64,000 nucleotides of DNA from Cyathus striatus (GCA_025738555.1 JAOVFP010000002.1:558001-622000), one strand, 5' to 3'. Shown: positions 1-12,654, numbered from the stretch's first letter. Translations and numbers: made by a program. The notes: generated from the sequence alone by a model not told the origin.

Positions 1-1475
1 ACCTCGAATGAGCACAACGACACGTATCTGAGATACTTATGGAGCTGGAGTTGGGAACTATACACTCGCTTTCGTTAGGCTGTACGCAGAGGCACCCTTT
101 GCGAAGGACAGAATCCCAGCGTCGAATGTTCTTCGTCAGCGACCGAGTGTAGGAATTTGCTCTGATCGGGTCGCTCAGAGTTGAGTCGAATCAGCAACAC
201 CGTACGTCCCTCCTACTTCACTTTCGTCGCGCTGGTTCATCCTCACAGTAGATTTCGTTCTGTACGTCTAGTGAGCCACATAGACCCCTCAGTTCAAACT
301 TCCCCCGTCCTGTTCTTCGACATTGAACGTAAGCTCCGAGAGGAACACATCGTGTGGAGGATTGCAACGGTCATACGTCATACGGGCCTCACTGAGAACC
401 GTGAAGGAACGTACGCCTTATCTCTATGAAGTGACAGCGGGTCTCGGGCGCTGGTGCATGATGGAATCGAATTGAGGACGTGACTCAGTTGTAGCCGTAC
501 GTCCGCTTCCCCTCTACACACTCATTCTACTCATGTTGTCGATAGCCGGACACAGGTGCTCCCCTGAACTACCCATTCGTGTTTCTCCGCCTCATCCGGC
601 TGGCATTGGGGCTCCCCTACGTATTGTCACCCTGCCTTGGTTGACTTATTGTACTTAACACTGGCTTCGCATCCGTCATGCCACGAAGAGGATGAGAACA
701 CGACGCTATAGTCCTTCAAGTTGCAGCCTCAACCTGCCGGTTTCGACGCCCTCTCTTGCTTTAACTTGGCTTGCCGGTCGCCACGTCATCAACGTCGGAG
801 GAGCACCGAACGTACGCCTTATCTCTGGTACGTGACGGCGGGCCTCGGGCGTTGGTGCATGATGGAGTCGGGTTGGGGACGTGACTCGGTGGTAACTGTA
901 CGTCCGGTTCCCCTCTACGCATTCGTCCTGTTCGTGCCGTCGACAGCTGGACACTGGTGCCCCCCTGAACTTCCCATATATGTCTATCTGGCTCATCCGG
1001 CTGACATATGAGGCCTTCTTGCGTTTCTCACTCTACCTTAGTCGTCTTATTGTACTTACTACTGGCTGCGCGTCCGGAACCGCCATGAAGAGCGAGAACA
1101 CGAAGTAGTTCTTGCAGCGTGAACCTGCTGGTACGTCCTCTCCAGCTTAGCTTGGCGGTTGCCACGTCATCAACCTCGAATGAGCACAGAACGTACACCT
1201 TACCTGTAGTACGTGACAGCGGGCCTCGAGTGTTGGTGCATCATGGAATCGAGTTGAGGACTGATGGGGTTGAAGGTACGCCCAATTCCCCTCCACGCAT
1301 TCATTCTACTCATGTTATCGTAAGTTGTACGCAGGTGCTCCCTTGGACTCCCTATCTATTTTTATCCGCCTTATCCTGCTGGCATTGGGTGCTCCTCTAC
1401 GTCTTCTCACTCTGCCTTAGTTGCCCTACTATACTTACTACTGGCTACGCATCCGATGCTCAGGATGCTTAAATC
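1..1475. repeat. Degenerate tandem repeat block (about 0.4-kb units)
   Basis: Three imperfect units begin near 408, 807 and 1189, each opening with a gaacgtac-type sequence, then a gtgacagcgggcctcg-like stretch, a ttggtgcatgatgg-like stretch and a CT-rich part, giving spacing of about 380-400 bp. The first 350 bases match the block near 25195-25560 almost line for line. No long reading frame survives in any unit, so this looks like a derelict mobile element or an expanded non-coding repeat. The class cannot be assigned from sequence alone. Confidence 0.7.
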
Positions 1476-1835
1476 TCGATACCACGTCGGGCATTTTTCT
1501 TGAGAGATTGTCCCACATTAGTCTGTTCGTTGTGACTATATGTTTGACGTCGTTACATCCCCTAATAATAGATAGACTATAATCACCTATTCAACTCATT
1601 CGCCTAATTTTTTTGTAAAGTGATAGCGATGTCTGAAGACAGCGGAGAAAGCTACCTAATCGATGAAGTAAAATATGTATGTAATAAGGAATCAAACGAA
1701 GGAATGAATCCCACCAGTAGACTCCACATTGGCGCATTGCCTTTAGTAATCCTGTGCTCCAACAAATGCAAACCTAAATTATAGTACACGTTTAGATTTA
1801 TATTGTAGGTTTAAAATGCCAGCTCACTACATATT
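1476..1835. other. AT-rich spacer, no gene seen
   Basis: I see no reading frame with splice support and no clear repeat. Composition turns AT-rich compared with the repeat block before it. Confidence 0.5.
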
Positions 1836-2760
1836 ATGGAACTGGAGTTCGGAACTGCACGCCCGCTTTTGTCGGGTCAAGATGTAGTCCTGAGCACCTA
1901 CCTCGGTGTTTTACCTCATCGATCATATTGGTGGCTTCCCCTATGACACCCTCACCCGCCTAGATGATACCATTGTACTGCTTGTAAGATTGTGTTCACT
2001 GCGAAGAGGTTGAAATGGTATGTCTTCCCATTCTTCCCCATTTCATACGGTGATTCGTGCCCACAGGAGAAGCCGCGAATATCTCTCCTCGCGTCCCCCG
2101 TCGTATTTTTATACACCGTACCTAAGCACAGGTGGTCTGAGAAGAACACGAAGCACATAGGGTTGCAGCTGGCATACATCGTATTATACAGACCTCACTG
2201 AGAACACTGAGAACTGTGCAAGAACGTAGGTCTTAGCTCTAGTACGTGCTACGTCTGTCATCACACAAACTAGCTTCAAGCATTTATGTATGACGGAGTT
2301 GAGTTGAGGACCAGTGACTCGTGAGCGAGTGGGGTTAAAGTTGCAAATGTGCGTCTCCTATTCATCTACGCAGGTGCTCCCCTGGACTCCCTTCCTTTTT
2401 TCTCTACCTCATCCAGCATCAGGAGCTCCCGTACATATTCCACTGCCTTCATCGTCCTATTGTACTTACTATTAGCTGCGCATCCGTCACCGCCACTAAC
2501 ACTAAGATAATGAGAACACGTAGTTCTTGCAATGACAACCTGCCCTTTTCGAGACATTCCTCTCCTACTGAGCTTGTCAGTTGCCACGCCATTGACTTCG
2601 AACGTGCAGAAGGACAGCCGTCTCTTGAGGATTCTTTCTTTATTCATTCGTGCCTTCTTGACCCACGAAATCCTTATCTACATCCATCGCCGCATCCTCC
2701 GACCGGGCTGTTACTTACGGGGAATGACTATTAAGCCTACTCAAAGGTTCTTAAATATTC
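1836..2760. repeat. Second stretch of the same degenerate repeat family
   Basis: Starting near 1836, a tatggaactggagttc-like stretch, a gcccgcttttgtcggg-like stretch and a cctcggtgttt-like stretch occur in the same order as at 26575-26690. A gaacgtagg / tagtacgtgctacgtc unit follows near 2215 and matches 25622 onward. The copy is more diverged than 1-1475. Short frames inside have no conserved character and are not annotated as genes. Confidence 0.6.
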
Positions 2761-2818
2761 TAGATTCGATTGAAGCAAGCGTCAACGCCGCCGTGCAAAA
2801 ACCTCGTTACATTAGGGA

Positions 2819-2950
2819 AGTTCAATCTTGGCTGTTTTGTTGCGTCGCTACAGATCAGTCGCTACAGCAACACCACAGTATCCTGCAGAAAAAGTTTAGC
2901 GCGCGTCACAAAACAGCTGTAGCTGTATCGTGTATCGCCAAGATTGAACT
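2819..2950. repeat. Small fold-back (132 bp, 14-bp perfect inverted repeat)
   Basis: Positions 2819-2832 are the exact reverse complement of 2937-2950 (arm agttcaatcttggc). The inner flanks also pair imperfectly (ctgttttgt...). Size and form suggest a decayed MITE or a snap-back structure. No target-site duplication is obvious. Confidence 0.55.
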
Positions 2951-3789
2951 CTACTACTCAATACTTGTTGCTCCATTGAGTACTCGTGTTCTACGGAATG
3001 TTGTTCTATATTATACGTATATGGAGTGCCACACATCGATATGTTAGGACTGGTGTAGCCTATAGACATGTCACTCGTTGAAAGCAGGGTTGCAGGTGCT
3101 CATTTAGTTATATTGACCTCTCGTATGTCATTCATAGTTTGATCATTTCACCAGCCATGCCTATCATGCGCAATGTTTTGGTACTATTGGTGTACAGCTT
3201 TCCTCACTTAAAAGGCCTGCAGTAGTTCCAATTTGGTAATGATGTTAAGCGTGTCTGTTATTTTTGTTCAATGGTGCTTCAAGCTTCAGTATTTAGGCGA
3301 TCTTTATCATAATTCCGGATAGAAGAGCATCTGTCAATGTGTCCAGTACCGCATCTGACAAACATACCGTATCCACAGCCTCCAGGAGCACTCGTGCTTG
3401 GGGTATATGCCCCAAACTATTTTTGCGATGTACATTTATCATCCCTTACTTCTTGCCGGTGTAAGATTCAGGCTTAGCCAAGTCTTAACATCGTCAGCCA
3501 GGTCAACTTTTAGAAAAGATGTTCCATGCAGCTTCGAACTTCGTTGTTCAACCTAGTGTGTTCGTCGAGAACGTGAAGTTATGTAAGGTTTTAAACTTTA
3601 TTTTTACGTATATCATACAATCATATACATTCCCTATTTGCTGTAGATACAAAGAGTATGCATTCAAACTCCTCAGGCGCGAGGGAATCTACAAGGTCGA
3701 CCACCAAACTTGATTCTGAATGCTCGCTACTGTCAAATGTAAATGCATATTATTTTTATCACAATTTTTGTTCTAATTCCAGCGCTTAG
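2951..3789. other. Mostly non-coding; possible 5' part of the next gene
   Basis: No confident gene. A short frame at 3519-3713 may contain an upstream exon of the uncharacterised gene that follows, but I could not join it with clean splice sites. Confidence 0.35.
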
Positions 3790-6171
3790 TACCAACAAAT
3801 TAAAAGAGGAAACATCAAAGTACTTGAGAAAATAGAGGGATCTGACAAACTAGATAAAAGCTGCATTGATTATATAATTGAAATTGACGATTCGGGTGAT
3901 AAAACGAGAAGGGCGGCGCGAATCTACCATGGTCAGAAGGCGTATGCTGTGGGTACTTGGGGACTTCATCTACGATCTCAGACAGAGATACTAAATGTTT
4001 CAAAGCGATTTAAGATGGAAATTGATATTCTATCTAGGATGTGGTACTAAACTCCTGCCTATTTAAATTCCCTCTCTTATTAACGTGTAACATAAAGGGA
4101 CCCAAGGATTTCTCAAGTATTTGGTATATGTAAATCAAATAACACCATTGGTGTCGTATTTCATGATGATGGTACAATAATTATGATCAGTTATAACTCA
4201 TTTCTGACTTTATATCAGGAATACGTCGAAGACATGGGGAATATGCGATGTCTCTGAAACCTTTACAACATGCTGCATTCTGTATTAAATACGTGAGTAC
4301 ACATCGTTGAGATTAGATACAGCTTAAATAAAATCTAAAATCTCCAATACTCAGATATCAGAATACCTTGTGAGTTATCATAAACTAGACTTCGTAGCCA
4401 CATTTTGAACATTGTTACGAAGAATACCATCAATTACTTGATACAAACAATAGGACTATTTGATTCTTACACCTTAATGCTTTATGACACAGCAGTTCAA
4501 CATAAAGAAGGTTATGCTTGCATATCGAATTTTTATGTTGATTCATGTGGCAAGCTCAGTGCAGTACTTTCAGTAAGATAATTCATAACAGTGTTTCTAC
4601 TGTATGTTTATTCTAATTCCATAGGTTTCTTGTGATGATCGCTATATAAGAAGCGAGCCGAGTGGCAGATGGAATGCGCAGGTTCCACTACGGTCGCCTG
4701 GAAGTGACTTGATACCGATTCAATCAATTATAAATCGCAACGATATTACATCCATCACATGCTTCAAAATGGCTGAAGTGATATCTAAATGGTATTATGC
4801 ATTTCTGTCAGTGAAAGAGACAACAACAACCAAGAATAAATTCGAATGGTACCTCGGCTGTCCTGTTGTGATGTTCAACGACTCTTGCATGGAGTTTGAT
4901 ATCTTCTCCCATTTATCAGGTCATTTTGGAGCCATAAATTCACAAGGTAAAAAGCCAAAGACTACTTGGACATTAAAACACAAAAACCTGCTATTCCACA
5001 TACATAAAACATATACAGAAAGATTAACATGGTAATGATAGTGCTCATTATATCTTTGCATACTTTATCATTGATACGGTTTTAAATTTTAGCCTCAGGA
5101 TAAGAAAAGATAGTATCCTAAAAATGGCCTTCAAGAATGTGGATCACCACAAAATAACAGTTTATGGATATTGTGAAATTTCTGAAGATGCTTATCATCA
5201 CTGGCTTTCTCAAGTGCCGTATGTTTTAAAAAACCATCCATTATTCATTGATATCACACCATTGAACTTTGGAATAGGTAATGGTTCCTTTTATTACTGT
5301 AAAAGAAAGTTCTTAACTAATACTTCATAGTTTCTCAAGTGAATATCACTCTTGAAATCAACATCTTCTTGTCACCCCTGATTTGCTTGATGGAAGACAC
5401 ACTCAAAACAGAAGTTTATCTATTCATTTCGGATCCTAACATTGATAAAGACAGTGGGAAGGTATCGCCACCACAAGTGTACTGGTCATTGGACCAGTTG
5501 GGAACCAAGTTGTTCTCAGATGGTTTTGCTGCTTCAAAAGGGCTTACTATCTCAAAAATAGAACTGAGTCCGCAGGTATCTTACTGGGAAACATTTTATT
5601 ACGAAGCCCTCTGTGATTTATATAATGAATATGGCACAACTGCATCTGATGTATGCAAGCTTCTTGGTCTTCCAAAATTTATTCCTGGTAAAGCTAGTAA
5701 GTGGCTAGTTCTTGAATATTCACATGTTACAAATAATATACAGAAAATATTATAAAATCATCATCATCCTACATTGAAGACAAGGACAATATTAATTATC
5801 TCAAAACATATGACGAGATCAAGAGGGCCCAAGAAAAGCCTAGATTTCACTTGGAACGAGACCATAATACTATTTGGTGGACTAACGAAACAGGGCTCAT
5901 GAACAAGTGCATTTCGGAGGTGCGATCACCAGATATCACATCTCTTGCTTGGATTGGCATTACAACCCTAGAAGACTGCTTCCGATTACTCGGAACAGTG
6001 TATGAGACGAAATATGTTCAAGGAATAAGAAGAAAAAAGTATGAGCAATATCCCCATAAACACGAGCTTAGGAGCAGACAAGAGGATGAATGGGAGGAAA
6101 TCACACATACAGATCTACAAGATAACTTGGAAAATTCAATTGGCCATGTGTACCCCCTCTGTGGGCATTGA
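3790..6171 (+). CDS. Uncharacterised multi-exon protein (5' end unresolved)
   Basis: I do not recognise the family. Supported exons are 4389-4572, 4625-5031, 5093-5277, 5331-5696 and 5744-6171. All four junctions between them have GT-AG borders and keep frame (phases 0, 2, 1, 1), joining about 520 codons with no stop. An earlier stretch around 3790-4040 (containing YHGQKAYAVGTWGLHLRSQ) and one near 4219-4294 also look coding, but their joins are uncertain. The product is soluble-looking, rich in Trp, Tyr and His, with no signal peptide, membrane segment or nucleotide-binding motif that I can see. Other landmarks are IGLFDSYTLMLYDTAVQ, YEALCDLYNEYGTTASD and a charged C-terminal region. The stop at 6169-6171 is followed by an acidic frame in another phase (to 6238), so the C terminus could differ. 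The preserved frame argues that it is, or recently was, functional. Confidence 0.6.
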
Positions 6172-6629
6172 TAGTTCGGATGAGGATGATATGGATCATT
6201 TTGAAGGTCTACTTGTAGATGAAGATATGTATATTTAGCTTTACTATGACTCTACCATTGTATATTTTCATATTAATTTCTCCCTCTTTCAATGACCCAG
6301 GGCTGATATCGAAGTAAGCTAGCATAGCACATATAAACCGATAACGCCATCACGGCAGACACGTCCCGGAACCGACTTTCGTGGACCGTCCCAAGCTCCC
6401 AAGCTGACCACTATGTCCCAACTTCCAACTTCAAGCCCTGACTCGACAATCTCATGATCATTCCGATCACCCTGTATGCACACGCGCGCGCAACGCATAT
6501 CTATTCCATCAAAGTCTCGAATGTGCTGTTTTACGCAAGGCCTTTATGTGTATAAACCAAATCGCATGACGTTCACCATCGATGGACACCACCACTGGAA
6601 TGCAATGATCAACTGGAGGAACACACCGT
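6172..6629. other. Intergenic, no gene seen
   Basis: Apart from a possible alternative 3' end of the preceding gene up to 6238, I see no coding signal or repeat. Confidence 0.4.
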
Positions 6630-7860
6630 CATTGCATTGAATGACGGTCTTTGAAACGTTGACGATCGGCCACATTCAGCCCTCCCAAAAGTTCATCTTC
6701 ATCCCGGCCACGATGACTATTCCTCGCGTTTCTGACGGGAATCTTCATTAGGAAGCGTCTTTGAGAGGATAACAGTGTGGTTGAGCGGGGTGCCTTGTAA
6801 GCGTATGTATCATGGCGTCTCGTTTCCGACAGCACCTCTTTCAGAATGTTAGCAGTTAGCATGAACAAGTAGATAATTGGAGCGTTAAAGCGTCGCTTGG
6901 AATCGGGCAGAGATAGGTGGAAGATTTGCTGGAAGTGCGAGATACAGTGTTCTAGCGCTCCTTGATACACTACCGCTCCTTGATACAGTTGGCGCTCACG
7001 GCTTCCTCACTCATTCAATCCCTTAGATATTTGGCATACATGTTAGCTTAACTGTAATATCTTATAGGAAAATTATGAATATTTTCTGTTGTGTAGCTGT
7101 AGAGATACACAGGTATTCTTTCGATATTAAGTGGCATGCCCAACTTTGGGTGATTGTCACAGCCAATTATGCCTTACTTCGTATGATTTACGCCAAATAA
7201 AAAAAACGGCCACATTTATACTATAGTTAGGCGTATATGTACCAGATTTTATCCTTATCGGTGAGGAATTGAGGTATAAACAAATGGAACAAAAGATGGG
7301 GACCTAAGCGTGACAGCGTTGCACTCGCACGCCTTCACATTTGATGATTCTCCATCATCTTTCCCACGGTTGTACTTGCCATCCCGGTGAGCCAAAATCA
7401 TCTTTGCACGGAAGCACATGAGTAAGCGCGCTTATATAATCGAGTGAAGTTGCAGGTGCATAGAAGACAGCTTAATGTATGATATAAAAACACGATCGAC
7501 GAGTATCTACGAGAGCAGGAGAGGCCAGGAAGATTGATAAGACCGTGAGAACGATTGTAACACCTGTGACACAACTGTATCAAGGAGTGTTTCAGCTGGA
7601 AAACTTATCCCCTTCATTAAAGCAAGTCGTATTTCCATTTCTACATACAATTTCACCATAAAACTTAGCATATACACTCTTAATATACCTTGTTATGATA
7701 CTGTGTACATAGTTTTATGAAAAATGTGGTAATAGCTACAATAATCACAAATTTCAATTTAGTGTGTCAAGGAGCGCTAGAACACTGTAGTACATTCCCT
7801 TTACGTATCCCACCTTTCTATACGTTTATACTCCTCAGAACCTGCTGGTGACATGAAAGA
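6630..7860 (-). pseudogene. Degenerate repeat copy split by a mariner-like insertion
   Basis: 6630-6944 together with 7790-7860 aligns to the stretch at about 10010-10470, sharing blocks such as gaatcgggc, ggtggaaga(g/t)ttg and acgtatc(c/g)cacctttc. The minus strand holds an open stretch here (frame 6970-6629, with LPDSKRRFNAPIIYLF) that is broken in the other copy, so it may be the remains of a protein gene. I cannot name the family. Confidence 0.4.
6945..7787. mobile_element. Non-autonomous Tc1/mariner-like element (843 bp)
   Basis: The left end (6945-6970, beginning cagtgttctagcgctccttg) is the reverse complement of the right end (7762-7787) with one mismatch. Both ends are bordered by TA (6943-6944 and 7788-7789). 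The related repeat at about 10405 lacks the insert and reads straight through (gagaca then gtacgttccc), giving an empty-site comparison. A second inner inverted repeat (6976-6992 / 7571-7587) makes the ends fold further. CAGTG ends and a TA duplication fit Tc1/mariner. No transposase frame is present, so it would need an enzyme supplied elsewhere. Confidence 0.8.
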
Positions 7861-8332
7861 AATTGATGCATTACAATGCTTAGTAATGCGGGTAGAAAGC
7901 GCGTGGATAGGTAGCTAACGAGCCCGAGAACACCGAACACATACCCCTCCCAAACCTGTTGGTTATTTGGACGAGCGTCAACGGATGGGTAGCCGAGTCT
8001 AATCTGCAGTCACTCCTTAGACTACCCTCCGCGCCTTTTTATCTTCTAATTATATGTAGGGATACAGATTTTTATGCAAATTCTCGAAGATACCTGGGAT
8101 TTGTGTCAGTGTTTATAACATCACTTATCTGATGAGGAACCTGCCGTCGGAAAGTCGGGACAACGAATAATATGAGATGCATAACACGGCGCCGCCAACG
8201 GAGACTAGTTCCCGATGACAACGTTTAGTTAGTTTATACATACTTCGGGGGTTTATTGCGATAAGCTTCATGGGGTTGACCAACAGCCTGAGATTATGGA
8301 TAACAACGACACTTCACAACAATACCATTCAC
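7861..8332. other. Intergenic, upstream of the NTF2-like gene
   Basis: No gene or repeat that I can support. Confidence 0.45.
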
Positions 8333-8340
8333 TATAAGTA
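8333..8340 (+). promoter_or_regulatory. Possible TATA box of the 8406 gene
   Basis: A tataagta motif lies 73 bp before the ATG at 8406. The short pyrimidine-rich leader after it suits a fungal core promoter. Confidence 0.4.
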
Positions 8341-8405
8341 TACCCGTCTCTGCCCTTTACCTGTCCTAACCCAACGCTCATCCACTACATCCAACCTCTT
8401 CGACC

Positions 8406-8934
8406 ATGTCCACAAGCTTCACAGCCATCACAACTAACCGTGACCGCGTCCTCGCATTCTGGAAATACATTGACGAGCACAACCATGCCGCCTTGTCAGA
8501 CCTATTGGCAGACGATTTCACAATGATATTCCTCCCGTCTTCACTCGGTGGTTTTGGGATCCCAGTTCGGAATAAAGAGCAATCAATCACCTTTCTTTGT
8601 GAGATGCCTGAGAAAGGGGTTGCTTCTCTTCGTGTACGCTTTTATTTCCCCTTGGTGATTTTAACATTCCTTATATTAAGTTTTAGCTTAAACCTACGGA
8701 ATGGGTCGAAACTGAAGATGCCGTAGTTGCACATGTATGTGCCTTTATTCCGTTTATTGGTCACTAATTCCTCACAAATGTCTCTTGGATGTGTAGTACT
8801 ATTCTACAGGAGAACTCGTTGATGGTTCTCCCTACAAGAATGAGTATATGGGAATATTCCGATTCCGAGATGGGAAGATGATATACATGAAGGAATTTTT
8901 GGATTCGAAATATATCTCCCAGATTCAATCATGA
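8406..8934 (+). CDS. SnoaL/NTF2-like small protein (137 aa, 3 exons)
   Basis: Exons 8406-8633, 8687-8734 and 8797-8934 join in frame (228+48+138 nt) through GT-AG introns. The product has the NTF2-like pattern: N-terminal helices (VLAFWKYIDEHNHAALSDLL), an LADDF turn, then a C-terminal strand pair with GSPYKNEYMGIFRFRDGK. In this superfamily a cone-shaped fold makes a pocket used for binding or catalysis (SnoaL-type cyclases, ketosteroid isomerase, scytalone dehydratase). I see no family-defining catalytic set, so the substrate is unknown. There is no signal peptide, so it is probably cytosolic. Two paralogues with the same exon layout and an identical 48-nt middle exon lie at 40575 and 41599. 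The fold call is fairly sure, the role is not. Confidence 0.8.
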
Positions 8935-9099
8935 TATCATTGATACTTAGGCTAACATCGTCTTTAGTAACAATTAGTTTATAGTGAAAAGGATCACGAT
9001 TTATATGAAAATTGGAGTCTACGAGGTGGACAATCGTTCCTAGCATATTCAAATCGATTCAAGAGTCGTAACTAAATGACTATAGAAACCTGACTTTTC

Positions 9100-9259
9100 A
9101 TAACAGTACAACTGATCATATAAGAACAAGGAACAATCAACCAATCAAATTATCTTTAACAGCTCGGCCTTCAGAACAACTATGACTACAGAAGGCAAAC
9201 TCACTCTAAATTGGTCTGCGTTTTGATAGTTAGCGACACCGACGTAGCTATCAAGGGTA
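9100..9259 (-). pseudogene. Broken duplicate of the 3' end of the GH5-like gene
   Basis: The minus strand from 9250 reads YVGVANYQNADQFR after a TAG acceptor, matching the last exon of the GH5-like gene ([14 protein letters not shown], from 12730). Homology continues about 100 bp into the 3' flank (9050-9150 against 12500-12650). No upstream exons are present before it and the downstream frame differs, so this is a partial duplication and not a gene. Confidence 0.7.
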
Positions 9260-10005
9260 ATTAATAAATGGTCTGTCGTATCACTGGACGATGATTCCAA
9301 CATGCTTTTCTGCGATGGGATGGCGACGTGCGGTCTTGGCATTGATGTCTTCAGTTTTCAGTTGATAAGAATAAGTGCCTGTGTACCCTAACAGGTTCCT
9401 TCAAAAACATAAGCTGACCTGTTGATCGATTCCAAAATTTGGCTAATGTATACATGTAATCGACGCTTAAGTTTTAACGTAGCTCTGCATGTAAATTGAG
9501 AAAGATATTTATTGCAGGACTATGAACTCGAGAAATTATCGAGTAGAGTTCGATTTCAAAAGGAGGTTTTCAAGGTTGTTTGAGATTCAAAATCAATTCA
9601 AAATCGAAGATTCGAAACGCCCGGCCTTTCGAAGAAAAATTTCCCGTCGCCGAACGGCCCGGCCTGCGACTTTCCATGCTCCACGTGACTCAAAAATTTC
9701 CAACCAGTGTTAAATTCACGCTTGTGGTCTTCCACCATCCACAACGTTGACCTGTTTAGAACAAGACTGGGCCACCCAGGCTTTAGTTGGAACTTTATTT
9801 GCGACACTGCAGGTCTCTTTCCACTTTCCAGGCCCTTGTAGGCTGTATAAATCACGTCGTAGCAAGGCCATGTATGCCATCATGGCGCTCACCATCGACG
9901 CATACCGCCACTTGAACGTATTATCGACTTGAGAACATCGCATCCAGGGCTACCGAAAGTAAGGATGAACATATTATCATCTCCTGTTTCCCTTGATGCG
10001 GTGTT
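9260..10005. other. Intergenic, no supported gene
   Basis: Several short overlapping frames on both strands (for example 9522-9943) have no conserved motif or splice-supported extension. Sequence around 9540-9620 is low-complexity (repeated ttcaaaatc). Confidence 0.4.
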
Positions 10006-10480
10006 AACATGCGAAAATCTTCTAGGGAACGCACCATCATTGGATGTCGGTCGTTGAAGATTATCCACGCCCCTCCCTCGTAGAAGTTCATGTACATCCT
10101 GCCATGTGTACTTTTTCCCGCGTTCTGGCGGGTATCTTCCTTAGCCACCGTCGTTGAGAGGACATCAGAGTGAGATTGGGCGTGCATGGCATCTCTGATC
10201 GTTGACGTTGAGGAACGGAGGCCTTTCTCTCGTCGTTGGGCTAGTACCTTGTAAGATCGTGGTTTATCACGATACTCTGTTGCTGACAATATCTCGACCA
10301 GCGAATTGGCAGTTTGAATGAACGATTAGATCCTTGGAGCCTTACAGTGTAGTTTGGAATCGGGCCGGAGGGTGGAAGAGTTGTTGGAAGAATGAGACAG
10401 TACGTTCCCTTTCCGTATCGCACCTTTCGTTATGGTCTTACTCCTTCCCAGAATCTACAAGTCACTGTTGCCAGCGCCTA
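10006..10480 (-). repeat. Second copy of the 6630-7860 degenerate repeat, uninterrupted
   Basis: Aligns with 6630-6944 plus 7790-7860 and lacks the 843-bp insertion, so it shows the pre-insertion arrangement. Reading frames are broken. Confidence 0.5.
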
Positions 10481-12650
10481 TGCTCGACGATAGCATAGCG
10501 TCATTCCTCATGCCTGCATCTCTGCTCAATCCAGCCCACGGTCCTCTCTTCGATTGGTTCCCTGCTTATCACCACAACGGTGGGCGGGCGTGGAGTTATC
10601 CGTTCCCACTATCTGAACCAACACCCTCGATATCTTTCTCCGTTTTCCTATCCTGCCACGTCACCAGTCCCGGATGTGCTCCTCCCTAGAAGTACTCCCA
10701 TTCGCCGTTCTATTTGGCCACAATTCCCCTTTGTCCCGTGCTTCCTGTCGAGAACGTGTTGAGTACCAGCCTTCGCGCCCCATACCAATTCTACAAGGCT
10801 CGACTAGTCTGTGATTTTCCCACCCCAGGGTCCCATACAGCAGCAGGCCAGCGGCTGCTCTTGCCTCACAAACATTCGATCTGTCCTACACCGCTCTCTA
10901 CTTTCAGCTACGTCCATCGATCTGCTGATGCACGAGCAGAAGTCAGAAGTAGCAGCAGGGAGCAGAGACAGCTACCACGACGATACGTTCTGCGAGGCTC
11001 TGCTATTTGCAGAGCAACGTTTCGTAGTTCTTACACCATATAGTAACCCCCGTCCCAGGCTTCGAATGTAACATGAGGAACTGTTGGAGATCTCTGTCCC
11101 ACAGCAGCTTCTCGTCAGTTCCCTATTTCGATTATGGTTGTATTCTGAGATTTATCGATTTGCCAGCGCCTGGGGGATAGACACTTAAAGCTTCAGCCAT
11201 CGATCGTATGCTTCTACGAGGCGCTCAAATGTGATCTCAGAAGATCATACCAAAGCTGTGGAAGCCTTGAATGTTGTGGGTGATGTAGCGTCCCTCGAGG
11301 CCCAGTGATTCGTGAACGCTTGCGATTACACGATGGGGCTGCTGTCCTGCACACTCCATCTCATCAGCGCTTGTGCTTGACGGTATACATTTGTGATGTC
11401 TTTGAGTGTACCCTGGCACAGCGCCTGTGGAGGCCTCGAGTGCTCTGAATAGACGAAGTGCTCCGATGCCAGCGAAGTTCCCTTGCATTTCGACTCCTCG
11501 TCGCGCACGTTCGATTAGACACCGTGATCAGCTGTCTCTTTACTGCCTCTTCTTTGGAGCATACGAGCGTCTTGTGATTTAGTAGTCATTGGCATCGCGA
11601 AGCTTTTCACGGATTCTACCTGACCTTGATATAATGCAGATATGCCAGCAATCGTATAGGGGCCGAAGTAATCAGCAGCACCCTTTCTTACGGTGAGCAA
11701 ATTCATCGAACCCCGGGAAACCCTCGGAGTTTCGGTACATCTGTATTGCCCACAACAGAGTCCTCAGAGAATGCCATTTAAGGACGGTGTGAGTGCTATC
11801 TTGCTGGGCGGGATAATGAGAAGGATTGGTTGAATATTAGGTTTTCCCGATTATGAAATTGTGCGTTCTCTTTTCATCGACACTCTTTCATCACATTAAC
11901 CTGCTCTTCGGCAGATGTAATACTAGCTGGTGTTACTTTGCACTTTTGCCTACTATATCACATTCATCGTAACCCTATTCCCTCGTCTGTGTTGGTTACG
12001 CCTGAACATTACGAAAGCGTTAAGGTAGTCGTCTTCGGTGCCAGGCAACGATTCTTGTGACACGAAGAGCTGTTTACCCACATCTGCCTCTCGAGTAATC
12101 TCGTATGTACTCTCGTTCTGTCTGTATTCTGTGATTGCTTACCCTAGCGGCCGGTATCCATGGATGTTTGAGCTTGAGCGCCGGGACTTGATCGTATGTC
12201 TCTGAGGAACCGTTACATACACTCATAACAAACTCCTGGTACCGCGAAGAACCTGTCCCTGCACACAACCGGTGTCGTCGTCCGACGTTCATCCTTGTAC
12301 TGGTATGCTTGACCCGCCCCAACTGGAGTCCGTGATTATGTGACATACCTAGACATAAGTACTTGCGTCCGCTACCCTTCGCCGTATCGAACTCTTGGAC
12401 ATCTGTGGGCTGTCCTGAGGTACTATATCGTATATATCATTATATGGTTTCACGGTCGCCTCCGATACTGTTAAGCGCTGACAATCATTCCTAACAGGCA
12501 ATTCAAAATCGATTCAAAAGTAATACACAAAACGTTTGAGTACTCAATATCCAAATTTCGTAAAAATGACTACAGAAACCTGACAGTTCGTGACAGTAAT
12601 CGTAGATAAACAATGAACAATCAATCAAACAATATGTTTTCAACAGCTCG
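10481..12650. other. Intergenic with scattered short frames
   Basis: No gene supported. Frames of 60-110 codons occur on both strands (for example 10714-11043 plus, 11706-11237 minus, 12346-12074 minus) but none has recognisable domains, and I could not extend them through splice sites. The last 150 bases are homologous to 9050-9260. Confidence 0.4.
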
Positions 12651-12654
12651 GACG

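Noticed and set aside
706..1472. Overlapping 96-117-codon frames in the repeat block
   Set aside because: They occur on both strands, differ between repeat units and show no shared peptide, so they are chance frames.
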